Made by a program: the position numbers and the translations under genes
In this document: piece by piece, positions 27,684 through 36,715 of the stretch
How positions within the stretch are numbered: position 1 is the first letter of the stretch
How the letters are laid out: every line of letters begins with the position of its first letter
Notes under the pieces: generated by a model
Databases searched by the model: none
The model's input: the letters and a program-made list of their open reading frames with translations, nothing else
Told to the model about the DNA's origin: nothing
NCBI GenBank assembly: GCA_030526155.1
Contig: JAUNDI010000003.1
Coordinates: 1-64,000, forward strand
Direction: 5' to 3'
DNA: 64,000 bases
Source: Bacteroidia bacterium
Lineage (GTDB): Bacteria; Bacteroidota; Bacteroidia; Bacteroidales; Marinilabiliaceae

Positions 27684-28646
27684 TTATAGTTTTTCTAGCA
27701 TTCGCTTGATTACAACTTGCGCTGATACCACTCTGTTGGCTGCCTCAGGTATTACTATACTATTTGGCGAGTCAATAACTTCGTCAGATACTATCATATT
27801 TCTACGAACTGGTAAACAGTGCATGAACTTTGCATTGTTGGTCCACGACATATGTTCTGCATCTACCGTCCAACTCATGTCTTTCGACAATATCTGTCCG
27901 TATTGCTCATATGACGACCAGTTCTTCGCATATATAAAGTCAGCACCCTCAAATGCCTTCTTCTGATCTCGCTCCAACTTTACTCCTTCCATAAACTCAG
28001 GAGCCAAATCATAACCTTCTGGATTTGTTACCACAAAGTCTATCATACCTGCTTGCTCAGCAGCTCTCATCCACTCCGCAAATGAGTTAGGTACCGCTTG
28101 TGGCAATGCTCTTGGATGTGGCGCCCATGTCAATACCACTTTTGGCTTCTTTATCTGTCCCTTATACTCATCTATAGTGATAAGATCTGCAAATGCCTGA
28201 CATGGGTGACGTGTTGCTGTCTCAAGACTTATAACTGGTCGTCCTGAATACTGAACAAACTGATTGATTATTGTCTCCTCATAGTCAAACTTCCTATCCT
28301 TAAATTCAGCAAACGAACGAACGCCTATAATGTCACAGTACGATCCAATAACAGGTATAGCCTCTCGCAAGTGCTCTGTCTTGTCTCCGTCCATTATCAC
28401 GCCCATCTCTGTCTCAAGCTTCCACGAATCACCATTAATATTCAACACAATAGGATTCATGCCCATATTCAAAGCTGCCTTCTGTGTGCTGAGTCGTGTA
28501 CGTAAACTTGAATTGAAGAATATGATAATAATAGTCTTATTCTTTCCTAGGTGCTGCCAATTAAATGGATTGGCTTTTACCTCTTTCGCTTCTGCTAAGG
28601 CAGCATGCAAATCACCTATATCACCTACTGTTAGAAATCGACGCAT
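27684..28646 (-). CDS. argF': N-acyl-ornithine carbamoyltransferase (SOTCase/AOTCase type)
   Basis: 320 residues. The carbamoyl-phosphate loop is FFNSSLRTR (43-51), with the Bacteroidota pattern WKLETEMGVIMDGDKTEH (75-92) and HCLPVRRN near the C-terminus. It is closest to the Bacteroides fragilis N-succinyl-L-ornithine transcarbamylase, which makes N-succinylcitrulline, and not to ordinary ornithine transcarbamylase. From memory, the residue separating succinyl (Pro) from acetyl (Glu) specificity falls at DGDK-x-EH; here it is Thr90. It is cytosolic and encoded between argD and argB. Confidence 0.92.
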   Translation of the reverse strand: MRRFLTVGDIGDLHAALAEAKEVKANPFNWQHLGKNKTIIIIFFNSSLRTRLSTQKAALNMGMNPIVLNINGDSWKLETEMGVIMDGDKTEHLREAIPVIGSYCDIIGVRSFAEFKDRKFDYEETIINQFVQYSGRPVISLETATRHPCQAFADLITIDEYKGQIKKPKVVLTWAPHPRALPQAVPNSFAEWMRAAEQAGMIDFVVTNPEGYDLAPEFMEGVKLERDQKKAFEGADFIYAKNWSSYEQYGQILSKDMSWTVDAEHMSWTNNAKFMHCLPVRRNMIVSDEVIDSPNSIVIPEAANRVVSAQVVIKRMLEKL

Positions 28647-28689
28647 AGCTTTATGTTTTATTTAAAGAAACAATAATCTAATTTTTACT

Positions 28690-29814
28690 CTACTTCAATA
28701 ATTCTGCAAAGGCTTCCAAGAATCTGTCTGCCTCTGCTTGTGTCAAACACAATGGTGGCAATAGTCTGATCATATTCGGACCAGCTACTCCAGTGAAGAT
28801 GTGCTTCTCAAAGAGCAACTTAGTACGTATCTCTTTTATCGACTCATGGAACTCAATGCCAATCATCATACCAATACCACGTACCTCTTTTATCTTATCG
28901 CTCTTTGGTAAATGGTCTAATATATACTGTCCAACTTTCGCAGCATTCTCTACCAAACCCTCTTGCTCAAATATCTCAGCAACAGCAATACCAGCAGCCA
29001 TAGCTAGGTAATTTCCACCGAAGGTCGTACCTAACATTCCTTTTACTGGCTCAAACTTAGGTGCTATCAATATGCCTCCTAATGGGAATCCATTGCCTAT
29101 ACCTTTGGCCATAGTGATAACGTCTGCCTTAATACCAGAATATTGGTGTGCAAAGAACTTACCACTACGTCCATATCCACTCTGAATCTCATCAAGAATC
29201 AAAACAACATCATACTTGTCGCACAATGCTCTCAAATCTTGCAAAAACTCATTCGTAGGAATATGTATACCGCCTACTCCCTGAATGCCTTCTATAATTA
29301 CTGCAGCTACTTCTCCACTCTTCAAATGCTCTTCTACACTGCTAATATTATTCAACTCTGCCCAAAGTACCTTGTGCACAGCATTGAATGGAGAGACAAT
29401 CTTCGGATTATCAGTAACAGCTACAGCTCCCGATGTTCTACCATGGAACGAATGTCTGAAGGCTACTACCTTATCTTTACCCGTGTGGAATGATGCCAAC
29501 TTCAAGGCATTCTCATTTGCCTCGGCTCCAGAATTAACCAAGAACAATGAGTAATCATCATATCCTGATATCTTGCCTATCTTCTCTGCTAACTCTACCT
29601 GTAATGGGTTTATAACAGAGTTACTATAAAAGCCTATCTTATTTAATTGATCAGATATCCTCTTTACATAATGTGGATGTGTATGCCCTACAGATATTAC
29701 AGCATGGCCTCCATACAAATCAAGATACTCTTGTCCTTTGTCATCCCATACGTGGCACCCTTGTCCTTTAACAGGTATCACGTCAAAAAGTGAGTAAACG
29801 TCAAATAGATTCAT
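28690..29814 (-). CDS. argD: Acetylornithine (acylornithine) aminotransferase
   Basis: 374 residues, class III PLP aminotransferase. The PLP lysine is in VITMAKGIGNGFPLGG, the phosphate-binding segment is NSGAEANENALKLA, and LDEIQSGYGRSG holds the pyridine-ring Asp. It converts N-acylglutamate semialdehyde to N-acylornithine. It is encoded 20 bases after argC and before the transcarbamylase, matching the pathway order. Confidence 0.93.
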   Translation of the reverse strand: MNLFDVYSLFDVIPVKGQGCHVWDDKGQEYLDLYGGHAVISVGHTHPHYVKRISDQLNKIGFYSNSVINPLQVELAEKIGKISGYDDYSLFLVNSGAEANENALKLASFHTGKDKVVAFRHSFHGRTSGAVAVTDNPKIVSPFNAVHKVLWAELNNISSVEEHLKSGEVAAVIIEGIQGVGGIHIPTNEFLQDLRALCDKYDVVLILDEIQSGYGRSGKFFAHQYSGIKADVITMAKGIGNGFPLGGILIAPKFEPVKGMLGTTFGGNYLAMAAGIAVAEIFEQEGLVENAAKVGQYILDHLPKSDKIKEVRGIGMMIGIEFHESIKEIRTKLLFEKHIFTGVAGPNMIRLLPPLCLTQAEADRFLEAFAELLK

Positions 29815-29834
29815 CTCTCGTCTAGTATTATGTG

Positions 29835-30800
29835 TTAGAAACCTGTTGGCTTAAGATTCAATCCAGTGTTCTCTGGCAACCCAAATAGTAAGTTCATATT
29901 CTGTGTAGCCTGTCCCGATGCACCCTTTACAAGGTTATCTATCATCGAAATAACATGCAACTTCTTGCCATACTTCTTCACATAGAGTACACATTTGTTT
30001 GTATTAACTACCATCTTCAAATCAGGGTTGAAATCTACTACGTGCACAAATGCCTCGTCTTTGTAGTACGACTTATATACCTCTACTGCCTCCTCTTCTG
30101 TCATGTCTGTATTGAAGTATACACTAGCAATAATGCCACGTGAATAGTTGCCTCGCATAGGTACAAAGTTCATATCGCCTTCGTACGAAGGACCTAAGCG
30201 CTTCAAGGTCTCATTTACCTCTCCTAAGTGCTGATGTGTAAAGGCCTTATAAACACTCATATTATTATCTCGCCAAGAGAAATGTGTAGTCTCAGAAGGC
30301 TTCTGTCCAGCTCCAGTGGATCCCGTAACACCTGTCACATGTACCTCCGATAGCTTGTCTAATTTGGCCATTGGTAATAACGCAAGCTGTATGCTAGTAG
30401 CAAAACATCCTGGGTTCGCAATCTTTGTAGCTGCCTTTATATCATTTCTGAAGGCTTCTGGCAATCCATATACAAAGCCGTCAGCTGTATCTTGCAAACG
30501 ATAGTCGTTCGACAAATCTATTATCTTACCATTAAAGGTCTTTGGCAACGACTCTACATAGTCTCTGCTCTTTCCATGTCCCATGCAAAGGAATATAACG
30601 TCTACCGCATCTACTGGAGCCTCGGCTGAGAATGTCAATGTAGTCTCTCCCAACAAATCATGGTGCGCCTTCCATACCGGCTCACCAGCATGACTCGTAC
30701 TCTGCGCAAACAATATTGTCGCACATGGGTGATTTATCAATATTCTCATGAGCTCACCAGCAGTATAACCAGCTGCTCCTATTATTCCTACCTTTATCAT
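29835..30800 (-). CDS. argC: N-acetyl-gamma-glutamyl-phosphate reductase
   Basis: 321 residues. It begins with the NAD(P) motif VGIIGAAGYTAGELMRIL, has the catalytic Cys in ANPGCFATSIQLALLP, and the substrate region HQHLGEVNE with its conserved His. It reduces N-acylglutamyl phosphate to the semialdehyde. It is separated from argG by 180 bases holding a possible attenuating hairpin, and heads the argC-argD-argF'-argB-argE-argH run. Confidence 0.94.
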   Translation of the reverse strand: MIKVGIIGAAGYTAGELMRILINHPCATILFAQSTSHAGEPVWKAHHDLLGETTLTFSAEAPVDAVDVIFLCMGHGKSRDYVESLPKTFNGKIIDLSNDYRLQDTADGFVYGLPEAFRNDIKAATKIANPGCFATSIQLALLPMAKLDKLSEVHVTGVTGSTGAGQKPSETTHFSWRDNNMSVYKAFTHQHLGEVNETLKRLGPSYEGDMNFVPMRGNYSRGIIASVYFNTDMTEEEAVEVYKSYYKDEAFVHVVDFNPDLKMVVNTNKCVLYVKKYGKKLHVISMIDNLVKGASGQATQNMNLLFGLPENTGLNLKPTGF

Positions 30801-30850
30801 CTCTCTTTCTTATATTGCAATATCGTATTAATCCTAGAGAAAAGAAAGAA

Positions 30851-30894
30851 GCCATTACCAAGTCCATTACCATCTCGGCTTAACTTGGCATGGC
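30851..30894 (-). terminator. Possible intra-cluster hairpin between argG and argC
   Basis: GCCATTACCAAG (30851-30862) pairs with CTTGGCATGGC (30884-30894) with one bulge. On the minus strand it is followed by TTCTTTCTTTTC. It could partly terminate after argG or be an RNA element before argC. No other feature is seen in the 180-base gap. Confidence 0.35.
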
Positions 30895-30980
30895 TAACTT
30901 AATCAACCTAAAATTACTACCATTAACTTATTCTTATGTATGTGTCTCTTTCAACACCTCTTTTTTTCTATACTAATGTC

Positions 30981-32180
30981 TTACTTCATCTCGTCAGGGT
31001 TCACCTTATTGTAAATCTTGAGCGAATTGCCAAGAATCTTTGTAAAGCCCTTAACGTCATCAGCAGTAAATGCTCTATTGTCCTCTCCGTAATCCGCAAA
31101 GCCCGAATTCATCAAGTCATGTGATGTCTCTACACCCTCAACTACAAATCTGTATGGGTAAAGTCTAATAAATACATCACCTGATACATTTCTCTGTGAT
31201 GTCTCCAACATCGCCTCTATATCACGCATTACAGGCTCCAAATACTGCGCCTCATGAAGCAACATACCATACCAGTTTGCTACCTGGTCTTTCCAATATG
31301 TCTGCCACTTTGTAAGTGTGTGCTTCTCTAATGTGTGATGGGCCGACAAAATCATCATTGGCGCAGCAGCCTCAAAGCCTACTCTACCCTTAATACCAAT
31401 AATAGTATCGCCAAGGTGCATGCCTCTACCTACTGCATACTGACAGCCTATCTCCTCAAGGTCCTGAATTGCCTTAACCTTATTGTCGTACTTCTTATCA
31501 TCAATAGCTGCTATCTCACCTTTCTCAAAGGTAAGCTTCACTAGCCTACTCTCCTCTTTTGCTGTAACATGACTTGGATATGCCTCTTCTGGAAGGGTCT
31601 GACGTGTTGTCAATGTCTCCTTACCGCCAATAGATGTACCCCAAAGACCTTTGTTGATAGAGTACTCCATCTTTGTCCAGTCTCTAACAATACCCTCGTT
31701 CTTCAAGTAGTCAATCTCGTACTGGCGAGATAGCTTCAAATCTCTAGTAGGAGTAATAATGTTAATCTCTGGAGCCAAAATCTGGAATGTCAAGTCAAAA
31801 CGTACCTGGTCATTACCAGCACCCGTAGATCCATGTGCTATATGCTTAGCTCCAATCTCTCTAGCATAGTTCACAATAGCCAAAGCCTGGAACATACGCT
31901 CAGATGAAACCGAAATAGGATATGTATTGTTACGGAGTATATTACCGTAAACCATATATCGTATACAACGTGTATAATAACTGTCTGTTACATCAAGTGT
32001 AGTGTGCGACTTAACGCCTAGCTCGTATGCCTTCTCCTCAATATCCTTGAGCTGCTCAGCTGTAAAACCACCTGTGTTCGCAATGGCTGTGTGAACCTCA
32101 AGACCTAGATCTTTTGAAAGATATTTTACGCAGAATGATGTATCCAAACCACCACTGTATGCTAGTACTACTTTTTCCAT
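30981..32180 (-). CDS. argG: Argininosuccinate synthase
   Basis: 399 residues. The N-type ATP pyrophosphatase loop AYSGGLDTSFCVKYL (8-22) is followed by HGSTGAGNDQVRFDL and the tetramer-forming C-terminal part. It joins citrulline and aspartate to argininosuccinate. Located between the GNAT gene and argC, at the upstream end of the cluster. Confidence 0.95.
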   Translation of the reverse strand: MEKVVLAYSGGLDTSFCVKYLSKDLGLEVHTAIANTGGFTAEQLKDIEEKAYELGVKSHTTLDVTDSYYTRCIRYMVYGNILRNNTYPISVSSERMFQALAIVNYAREIGAKHIAHGSTGAGNDQVRFDLTFQILAPEINIITPTRDLKLSRQYEIDYLKNEGIVRDWTKMEYSINKGLWGTSIGGKETLTTRQTLPEEAYPSHVTAKEESRLVKLTFEKGEIAAIDDKKYDNKVKAIQDLEEIGCQYAVGRGMHLGDTIIGIKGRVGFEAAAPMMILSAHHTLEKHTLTKWQTYWKDQVANWYGMLLHEAQYLEPVMRDIEAMLETSQRNVSGDVFIRLYPYRFVVEGVETSHDLMNSGFADYGEDNRAFTADDVKGFTKILGNSLKIYNKVNPDEMK

Positions 32181-32287
32181 ATTACTCCTATATGAGTGTT
32201 ATATTATTTTATTGCTTATTTCTTTATACCCTCAAAGATACTAGATAAATGACACTTATCAAAGTACCTAATATCTCTTTCAGTGTT

Positions 32288-32905
32288 TTACTTACCACTA
32301 ATGAAGCCTTTCAAACGCTCCCAAGCTCCTTTCTTCTGCTTGTCCGACAATTTGCCAGATACCTCGTTCGTATCTTTCGCAGGGTCAAACAACATTCCAG
32401 TACAAATACACTTGGTAAAATTATTACGTGTTAGTACATCATAGTTAATACACCCCTGACATCCCTTCCAAAATGATGGATCGTCTGTCAACTCAGAGAA
32501 TGTTACTGGCTTATAACCTAACTCTGTATTAATCTTCATTACAGCAAGCGTAGAGGTCAATCCAAATATCTTGGCATTAGGCCACTTCTTGCGTGACAAC
32601 TCAAAGGCTTTGTGCTTAATCTGCTTCGCCAAACCATGTCCTCTATACTCGTTCTTTACTATAAGACCCGAATTGGCAACAAACTTATCGTGTCCCCACG
32701 ACTCAATATAGCAGAAGCCTACAAACTCCTCGCCGTGCATCGCTATTATCGCTTTGCCTTCGCGCATCTTCTTCTTCACATACTCAGGATCTCGCTTCGC
32801 AATACCTGTACCACGCGCTTTAGCCGCTACGGCTATAGTCTCCAATATCTCATCTACATATTGGACATGCTCCTCTGAGGCTACTATAATGTTAAATTCG
32901 CTCAT
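32288..32905 (-). CDS. GNAT-family N-acyltransferase, candidate first enzyme of arginine synthesis
   Basis: 205 residues. The GNAT acyl-CoA motif is NEYRGHGLAKQIKHKA (about 88-103), preceded by VGFCYIESWG. A C-terminal segment holds GCQGC, then KCICTG, a cysteine-rich pattern that could bind metal. It is encoded 107 bases upstream of argG. The cluster lacks argA and argJ, and a linear acylated pathway needs an N-acetyl- or N-succinylglutamate synthase, so this protein is the best local candidate. The function is inferred from context; other GNAT acceptors are possible. Confidence 0.75.
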   Translation of the reverse strand: MSEFNIIVASEEHVQYVDEILETIAVAAKARGTGIAKRDPEYVKKKMREGKAIIAMHGEEFVGFCYIESWGHDKFVANSGLIVKNEYRGHGLAKQIKHKAFELSRKKWPNAKIFGLTSTLAVMKINTELGYKPVTFSELTDDPSFWKGCQGCINYDVLTRNNFTKCICTGMLFDPAKDTNEVSGKLSDKQKKGAWERLKGFISGK

Positions 32906-32957
32906 CTTAGGTTTTCTTTTTCTATGGTAGCTATGAATTTTTATTCATTTGACAATG

Positions 32958-32965
32958 CAAAAGTA
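32958..32965 (-). promoter_or_regulatory. -7 promoter box for the GNAT-argG transcript
   Basis: TACTTTTG on the minus strand fits TAnnTTTG, about 52 bases before the GNAT start codon. A -33 match is not evident. Confidence 0.4.
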
Positions 32966-33014
32966 TGCATAAATATAATACGATATACACCCCATAGGTG
33001 AATATTTTCGCATT

Positions 33015-33875
33015 TTAATGTTTTTTTATCCATTCAGGCTTCAACATATAGGTTATGCCTGGCATTGATGCTACCAATGAGGTGAAATAAAACACTATAC
33101 TTAACGCTACCGCCAACCCATCATCTACACTCAAATACTGCGACCCAATGGCAAAGGTGGCTTCCCTCAATCCTATACCTGCTATACTTATCGGAATGGC
33201 CGAGGCTATACTGCTGATGAAAAAGAGAAATACATAATTGGATAGATGCGCCGCATCACATCCCAACCCCAAGGCTATAAACATTGCCGCAAACATCTGT
33301 AATCCTTGTATGACCATAGAATATGCTAGCACTTTCCACGACTCCCCTAGCGTACTCCTACATATCACATACACTACAGCATAATAGCCTAATACCGCAA
33401 ATGGTATGCCTATCCATACATAATCCTGACATATTATCGGTAAATCTGATACCAACGTACTAGTCAAAAAGAGTATATATATAACTATGGCTACTAGCCC
33501 ACTGACTCTATCTGATAACAACAAAGATACCACTCTCTTTACCCCACACTCATAGTGTTTCTTCAAGTAGTACACTTTATAGCCATCTCCCCCAACACCT
33601 CCTGGTAAGAAGAAGTTATAAAACATCCCAAGCCAATACAATCGCACCACCTCAACAAAGGGCATCTTCAAGGGTATAGTCCTATAAAGTACATTAATCC
33701 TCTCAGCACTGATAACCTGCGAAATAATATAGGCCATAAGGGCCATACAAAGATAAACGTAGTCTGCCGACATTACATATGTGAATATCTCATATATGTC
33801 AACGTTCGAGAGCACCCAATATATGGCCGCTCCCGAAACGCCTATCTTTAGTATCGTCAGTAAAATCTTCTTCAA
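33015..33875 (-). CDS. Lysylphosphatidylglycerol synthase TM-region (UPF0104-like) membrane protein
   Basis: 286 residues with roughly seven to eight hydrophobic segments. The segment FFLPGGVGGDGYKVYYLKKH with DRVSGLVAIV matches the flippase-like domain of the LPG synthase / AglD family, and GIGLREATFAIG is the other conserved loop. There is no C-terminal acyl/aminoacyl-transferase domain. It may flip or move a lipid-linked substrate in the inner membrane; the substrate is unknown. It is downstream of pepD on the same strand with a gap of about 120 bases. Confidence 0.8.
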   Translation of the reverse strand: MKKILLTILKIGVSGAAIYWVLSNVDIYEIFTYVMSADYVYLCMALMAYIISQVISAERINVLYRTIPLKMPFVEVVRLYWLGMFYNFFLPGGVGGDGYKVYYLKKHYECGVKRVVSLLLSDRVSGLVAIVIYILFLTSTLVSDLPIICQDYVWIGIPFAVLGYYAVVYVICRSTLGESWKVLAYSMVIQGLQMFAAMFIALGLGCDAAHLSNYVFLFFISSIASAIPISIAGIGLREATFAIGSQYLSVDDGLAVALSIVFYFTSLVASMPGITYMLKPEWIKKH

Positions 33876-33931
33876 CGAACCAACCTATATAATCTTTATA
33901 AAAGAGCTCTCTCTATGCTCGCTATAACCTC

Positions 33932-33953
33932 GCTCTATACAGGCTCTATACAG
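33932..33953. repeat. Short tandem repeat of 11 bases
   Basis: GCTCTATACAG occurs twice head to tail (33932-33942 and 33943-33953) in the gap between pepD and the UPF0104-like gene. Significance unknown. Confidence 0.6.
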
Positions 33954-33996
33954 AGCATACTTCAATGCCTTTATAAATACTTACTTTCTCTAATCT

Positions 33997-35430
33997 TTAC
34001 TCTATATTCTTCAGCGTCGCTAGTAGTAGGTCGTAGAAGCGCTCTACCGATGGTATATTTACTCTCTCTTGTGGAGAATGTGGATTCATAATGGTCGGAC
34101 CAAACGATACCATATCCCAATCTGGATATATTCCCGCCATAATGCCACACTCCAAACCTGCATGTATGGCCATTACCTTCGGCTCTTTACCATACATATC
34201 TCTATATGTGTTGCTCAATGTCTTGAGAATGGCCGACTTAGGGTTTGGTCTCCATCCTGGATAGCCGTTGTCTATCTCTACCTCTGCTTCTGCTAGTCGC
34301 ATAACACTCTCAATACTTGACGCTAAATCTTCTTTCTCTGACTCCGACGCACTTCTCAACAAAAAATGTACATACACTTTCCCATCTTTGGTGACTATAG
34401 ATGCCATATTCGAAGATGTCTGAACTAATCCTGGTATAGATGGATTCATACGTATTACTCCGTTTGGACACCCTTGTACTGCATTTATTATGTCGTCTGT
34501 ACAAATCTCAGAGAATACTTGCTCTGGTTTTCCAACTTTCTCCACCGATACCACGAGGTTTGGCTCTACATCTGCATACTCGACTCTTAATAGCTCGTTG
34601 AATTCTGATATCATCTCTCTGAATTCTTCCTCATCTTCTGAGTCAATAACTAATGTAGCCGCAGCCTCTCTAGGAATAGCATTTCTTAAACTACCTCCAT
34701 TAATATCTACCAACAATGCTTCAAAATTAGCCGCAGAATATTTCAATACTCTCGCTAATAGTTTATTGGCATTGGCAACACCCGTATTTATATCCATACC
34801 AGAATGCCCTCCTCTAAGGCCTGATACAGATACCTTCATCGCTATATCGTCTTCTGCTGTAGGTACATACTCTATCTGGAATGTCGCTGTTACATCTTGT
34901 CCACCAGCACATCCTATATATAGCTCTCCTTCTGCCTCCGAGTCAAGGTTAAGCAATATCTTGCCTTTTAGCATATTGGCTTCTAGATTAGTAGCGCCTG
35001 TCATGCCGGTCTCTTCGTCAGTGGTTACTAATACCTCAAGCGGACCGTGTTCTGCATTCTTATCTGCAAGTACCGCCATAGCTGCCGCAACACCTATACC
35101 ATTATCTGCTCCTAATGTAGTATCATTGGCTCTCATCCAATCGCCTTCTACTATGGTCTCAATAGAATCTTTCAAAAAGTCATGCTTGCTCTCTGGCGTC
35201 TTCTGTGGGACCATATCGGCATGGCCTTGAAGTATCACAGGTGTCCTATCCTCCATACCCGGAGTAGCAGGTTTGCGAATAATGACATTGCCTATATTGT
35301 CACGAATAACCTCTAATTTCAAATCACGACCATATTGCGCAATATAGTCAAGGGCTTTACCCTCATTCTTTGATGGTCTAGGAATAGCACAAAGTGCCTT
35401 AAAATTATCCCAAAGTAATTCTGGCTTCAT
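33997..35430 (-). CDS. pepD: Aminoacyl-histidine dipeptidase (M20C, PepD)
   Basis: 477 residues. M20 metal-site motifs: QGHADMVPQK (first His and Asp), TLGADNGIGVAAAM (bridging Asp), TTDEETGMTGA (catalytic Glu pair) and a C-terminal PHSPQERVNI with the last metal His. The lid domain lies between about 190 and 390. It cleaves Xaa-His and other dipeptides in the cytoplasm. It follows a DUF4831-like gene by 16 bases, so the two may share a transcript. Confidence 0.93.
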   Translation of the reverse strand: MKPELLWDNFKALCAIPRPSKNEGKALDYIAQYGRDLKLEVIRDNIGNVIIRKPATPGMEDRTPVILQGHADMVPQKTPESKHDFLKDSIETIVEGDWMRANDTTLGADNGIGVAAAMAVLADKNAEHGPLEVLVTTDEETGMTGATNLEANMLKGKILLNLDSEAEGELYIGCAGGQDVTATFQIEYVPTAEDDIAMKVSVSGLRGGHSGMDINTGVANANKLLARVLKYSAANFEALLVDINGGSLRNAIPREAAATLVIDSEDEEEFREMISEFNELLRVEYADVEPNLVVSVEKVGKPEQVFSEICTDDIINAVQGCPNGVIRMNPSIPGLVQTSSNMASIVTKDGKVYVHFLLRSASESEKEDLASSIESVMRLAEAEVEIDNGYPGWRPNPKSAILKTLSNTYRDMYGKEPKVMAIHAGLECGIMAGIYPDWDMVSFGPTIMNPHSPQERVNIPSVERFYDLLLATLKNIE

Positions 35431-35446
35431 AACAACTAATCAATTT

Positions 35447-36598
35447 TTATTTCTTTTCATTACCTGTAGATATACTCAACAAGGCGCCTGTCGTCTGGTC
35501 AAGCTTTATGGTAGTATTCTCATTTAGTAAGTAGCTCTCAGGCAAAGTGGCTATCTGACCACCTTGCGATGTCAACACCTGACTCTCTACTAACAAATTA
35601 TTCCTATCTAATACTTTTACCGTAGTAAGAGCAGGTATACAATACCTTAAGCCGTTCAATGGCGAGGCCTTTCTTTGCTTAGATGCCTCTGGCAACGAAT
35701 TTAATTGTGATGGCTTCTGAGTACTAACCTCTACATAAATAGGCTTGCCTGTCAAATCCATTGCATTCAAAAAACCATCTTTCTCACTAAATCTAGCAAT
35801 TACCTCATTCTCCGCACTAGGCTCTATAGTAAAATAACGAGTAACTCGTACAACTTTCCTCTTACCAACAAAAAGCTCTATATGCTCTCTCTCCAACCTA
35901 TCTATCTCTTCTAATACTTTATCATACGAACCTGCATCTGAAAGCAATGTCGACTCCTCGCCACCAAGTATAGCAAGTCTCTTGTCTCTCAACTCATAAA
36001 TCGAAAGGGCTACTTGCTCCGCCATCGCAGCGGTAGATGTCTTTGTCAATACCTGCTGAGATAACTGTACAAAATTGAAGTCTACATCCTCACCGTCTTC
36101 TTGATGGTGCTTTCTACCTCTACCTCTTAAAGCAAAAGAACCTTTATTCGCTTTTCCCTTATCTTCTCTCTTAAACTCATAAATAGGAAGATTAATTCCC
36201 TTCAATACTCCCTCTTTCGTCATGCTTACACTAGGTAATAAAGACCCAGTCTCAGAATATATCTTATATCTCTTAGAATAATCTGCAACAGAATATGTCT
36301 CAACACTAGCAGAAACAACCTTCCAAGATTTCGAATCTTCTGTAATTACATCGGAAATATTCAAATACTTATTGGAATATTTGTAAAACGGACCAGCTTT
36401 CTCTATAGTAAGCTCCGCATCTACTCTAATCCTTAATTGTGTCTTTGGCAAACAATATACAACACCAGAATTTGCCGCATCTACGTCATGCTCTACAGGT
36501 ACTACCTTTATAGATTTAACCTCCTTTGCAAAGGAAAGCAACGAAGCTACAGCTAACAATGTAACAAATACAGTTCTTTTCAAAAACGTAATAGTCAT
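35447..36598 (-). CDS. DUF4831-like exported protein
   Basis: 383 residues with a signal peptide (VFVTLLAVASLLSFAKE). The body resembles DUF4831 proteins of Bacteroidota: YCLPKTQLRIRVDAELT near residue 50, an AEQVALSIYELRDKRLAILGGE helix around 195-215, and a repeated fold in the C-terminal half (GLRYCIPALTTVKV). It carries no recognisable catalytic motif and is probably periplasmic or surface-exposed. A -7 box precedes it. Function unknown. Confidence 0.7.
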   Translation of the reverse strand: MTITFLKRTVFVTLLAVASLLSFAKEVKSIKVVPVEHDVDAANSGVVYCLPKTQLRIRVDAELTIEKAGPFYKYSNKYLNISDVITEDSKSWKVVSASVETYSVADYSKRYKIYSETGSLLPSVSMTKEGVLKGINLPIYEFKREDKGKANKGSFALRGRGRKHHQEDGEDVDFNFVQLSQQVLTKTSTAAMAEQVALSIYELRDKRLAILGGEESTLLSDAGSYDKVLEEIDRLEREHIELFVGKRKVVRVTRYFTIEPSAENEVIARFSEKDGFLNAMDLTGKPIYVEVSTQKPSQLNSLPEASKQRKASPLNGLRYCIPALTTVKVLDRNNLLVESQVLTSQGGQIATLPESYLLNENTTIKLDQTTGALLSISTGNEKK

Positions 36599-36620
36599 AA
36601 TATTGAGTATATGATTTTCA

Positions 36621-36628
36621 CAAAGTTA
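36621..36628 (-). promoter_or_regulatory. -7 promoter box for the DUF4831-like gene
   Basis: TAACTTTG on the minus strand fits TAnnTTTG, 23 bases before the start codon. Confidence 0.45.
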
Positions 36629-36662
36629 AAACATATCTAGAAGAGTTGAGCATATATATGAC

Positions 36663-36693
36663 AAAAAGTCGCCCCAGTTTAACTAGGACGACT
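36663..36693 (-). terminator. Terminator of the rplC-secY ribosomal operon
   Basis: On the minus strand AGTCGTCCTAGTT pairs with AACTGGGGCGACT (two G-U pairs), stem 36667-36693, followed by TTTTT (36663-36667). It lies 22 bases past the secY stop. Confidence 0.85.
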
Positions 36694-36715
36694 ATATTTA
36701 TATGCAATAATTTTA

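Noticed and set aside
34490..35230. A 246-codon open frame on the plus strand opposite pepD
   Set aside because: Ser/Thr-rich translation with no recognisable motif, fully antisense to a well-supported dipeptidase gene.
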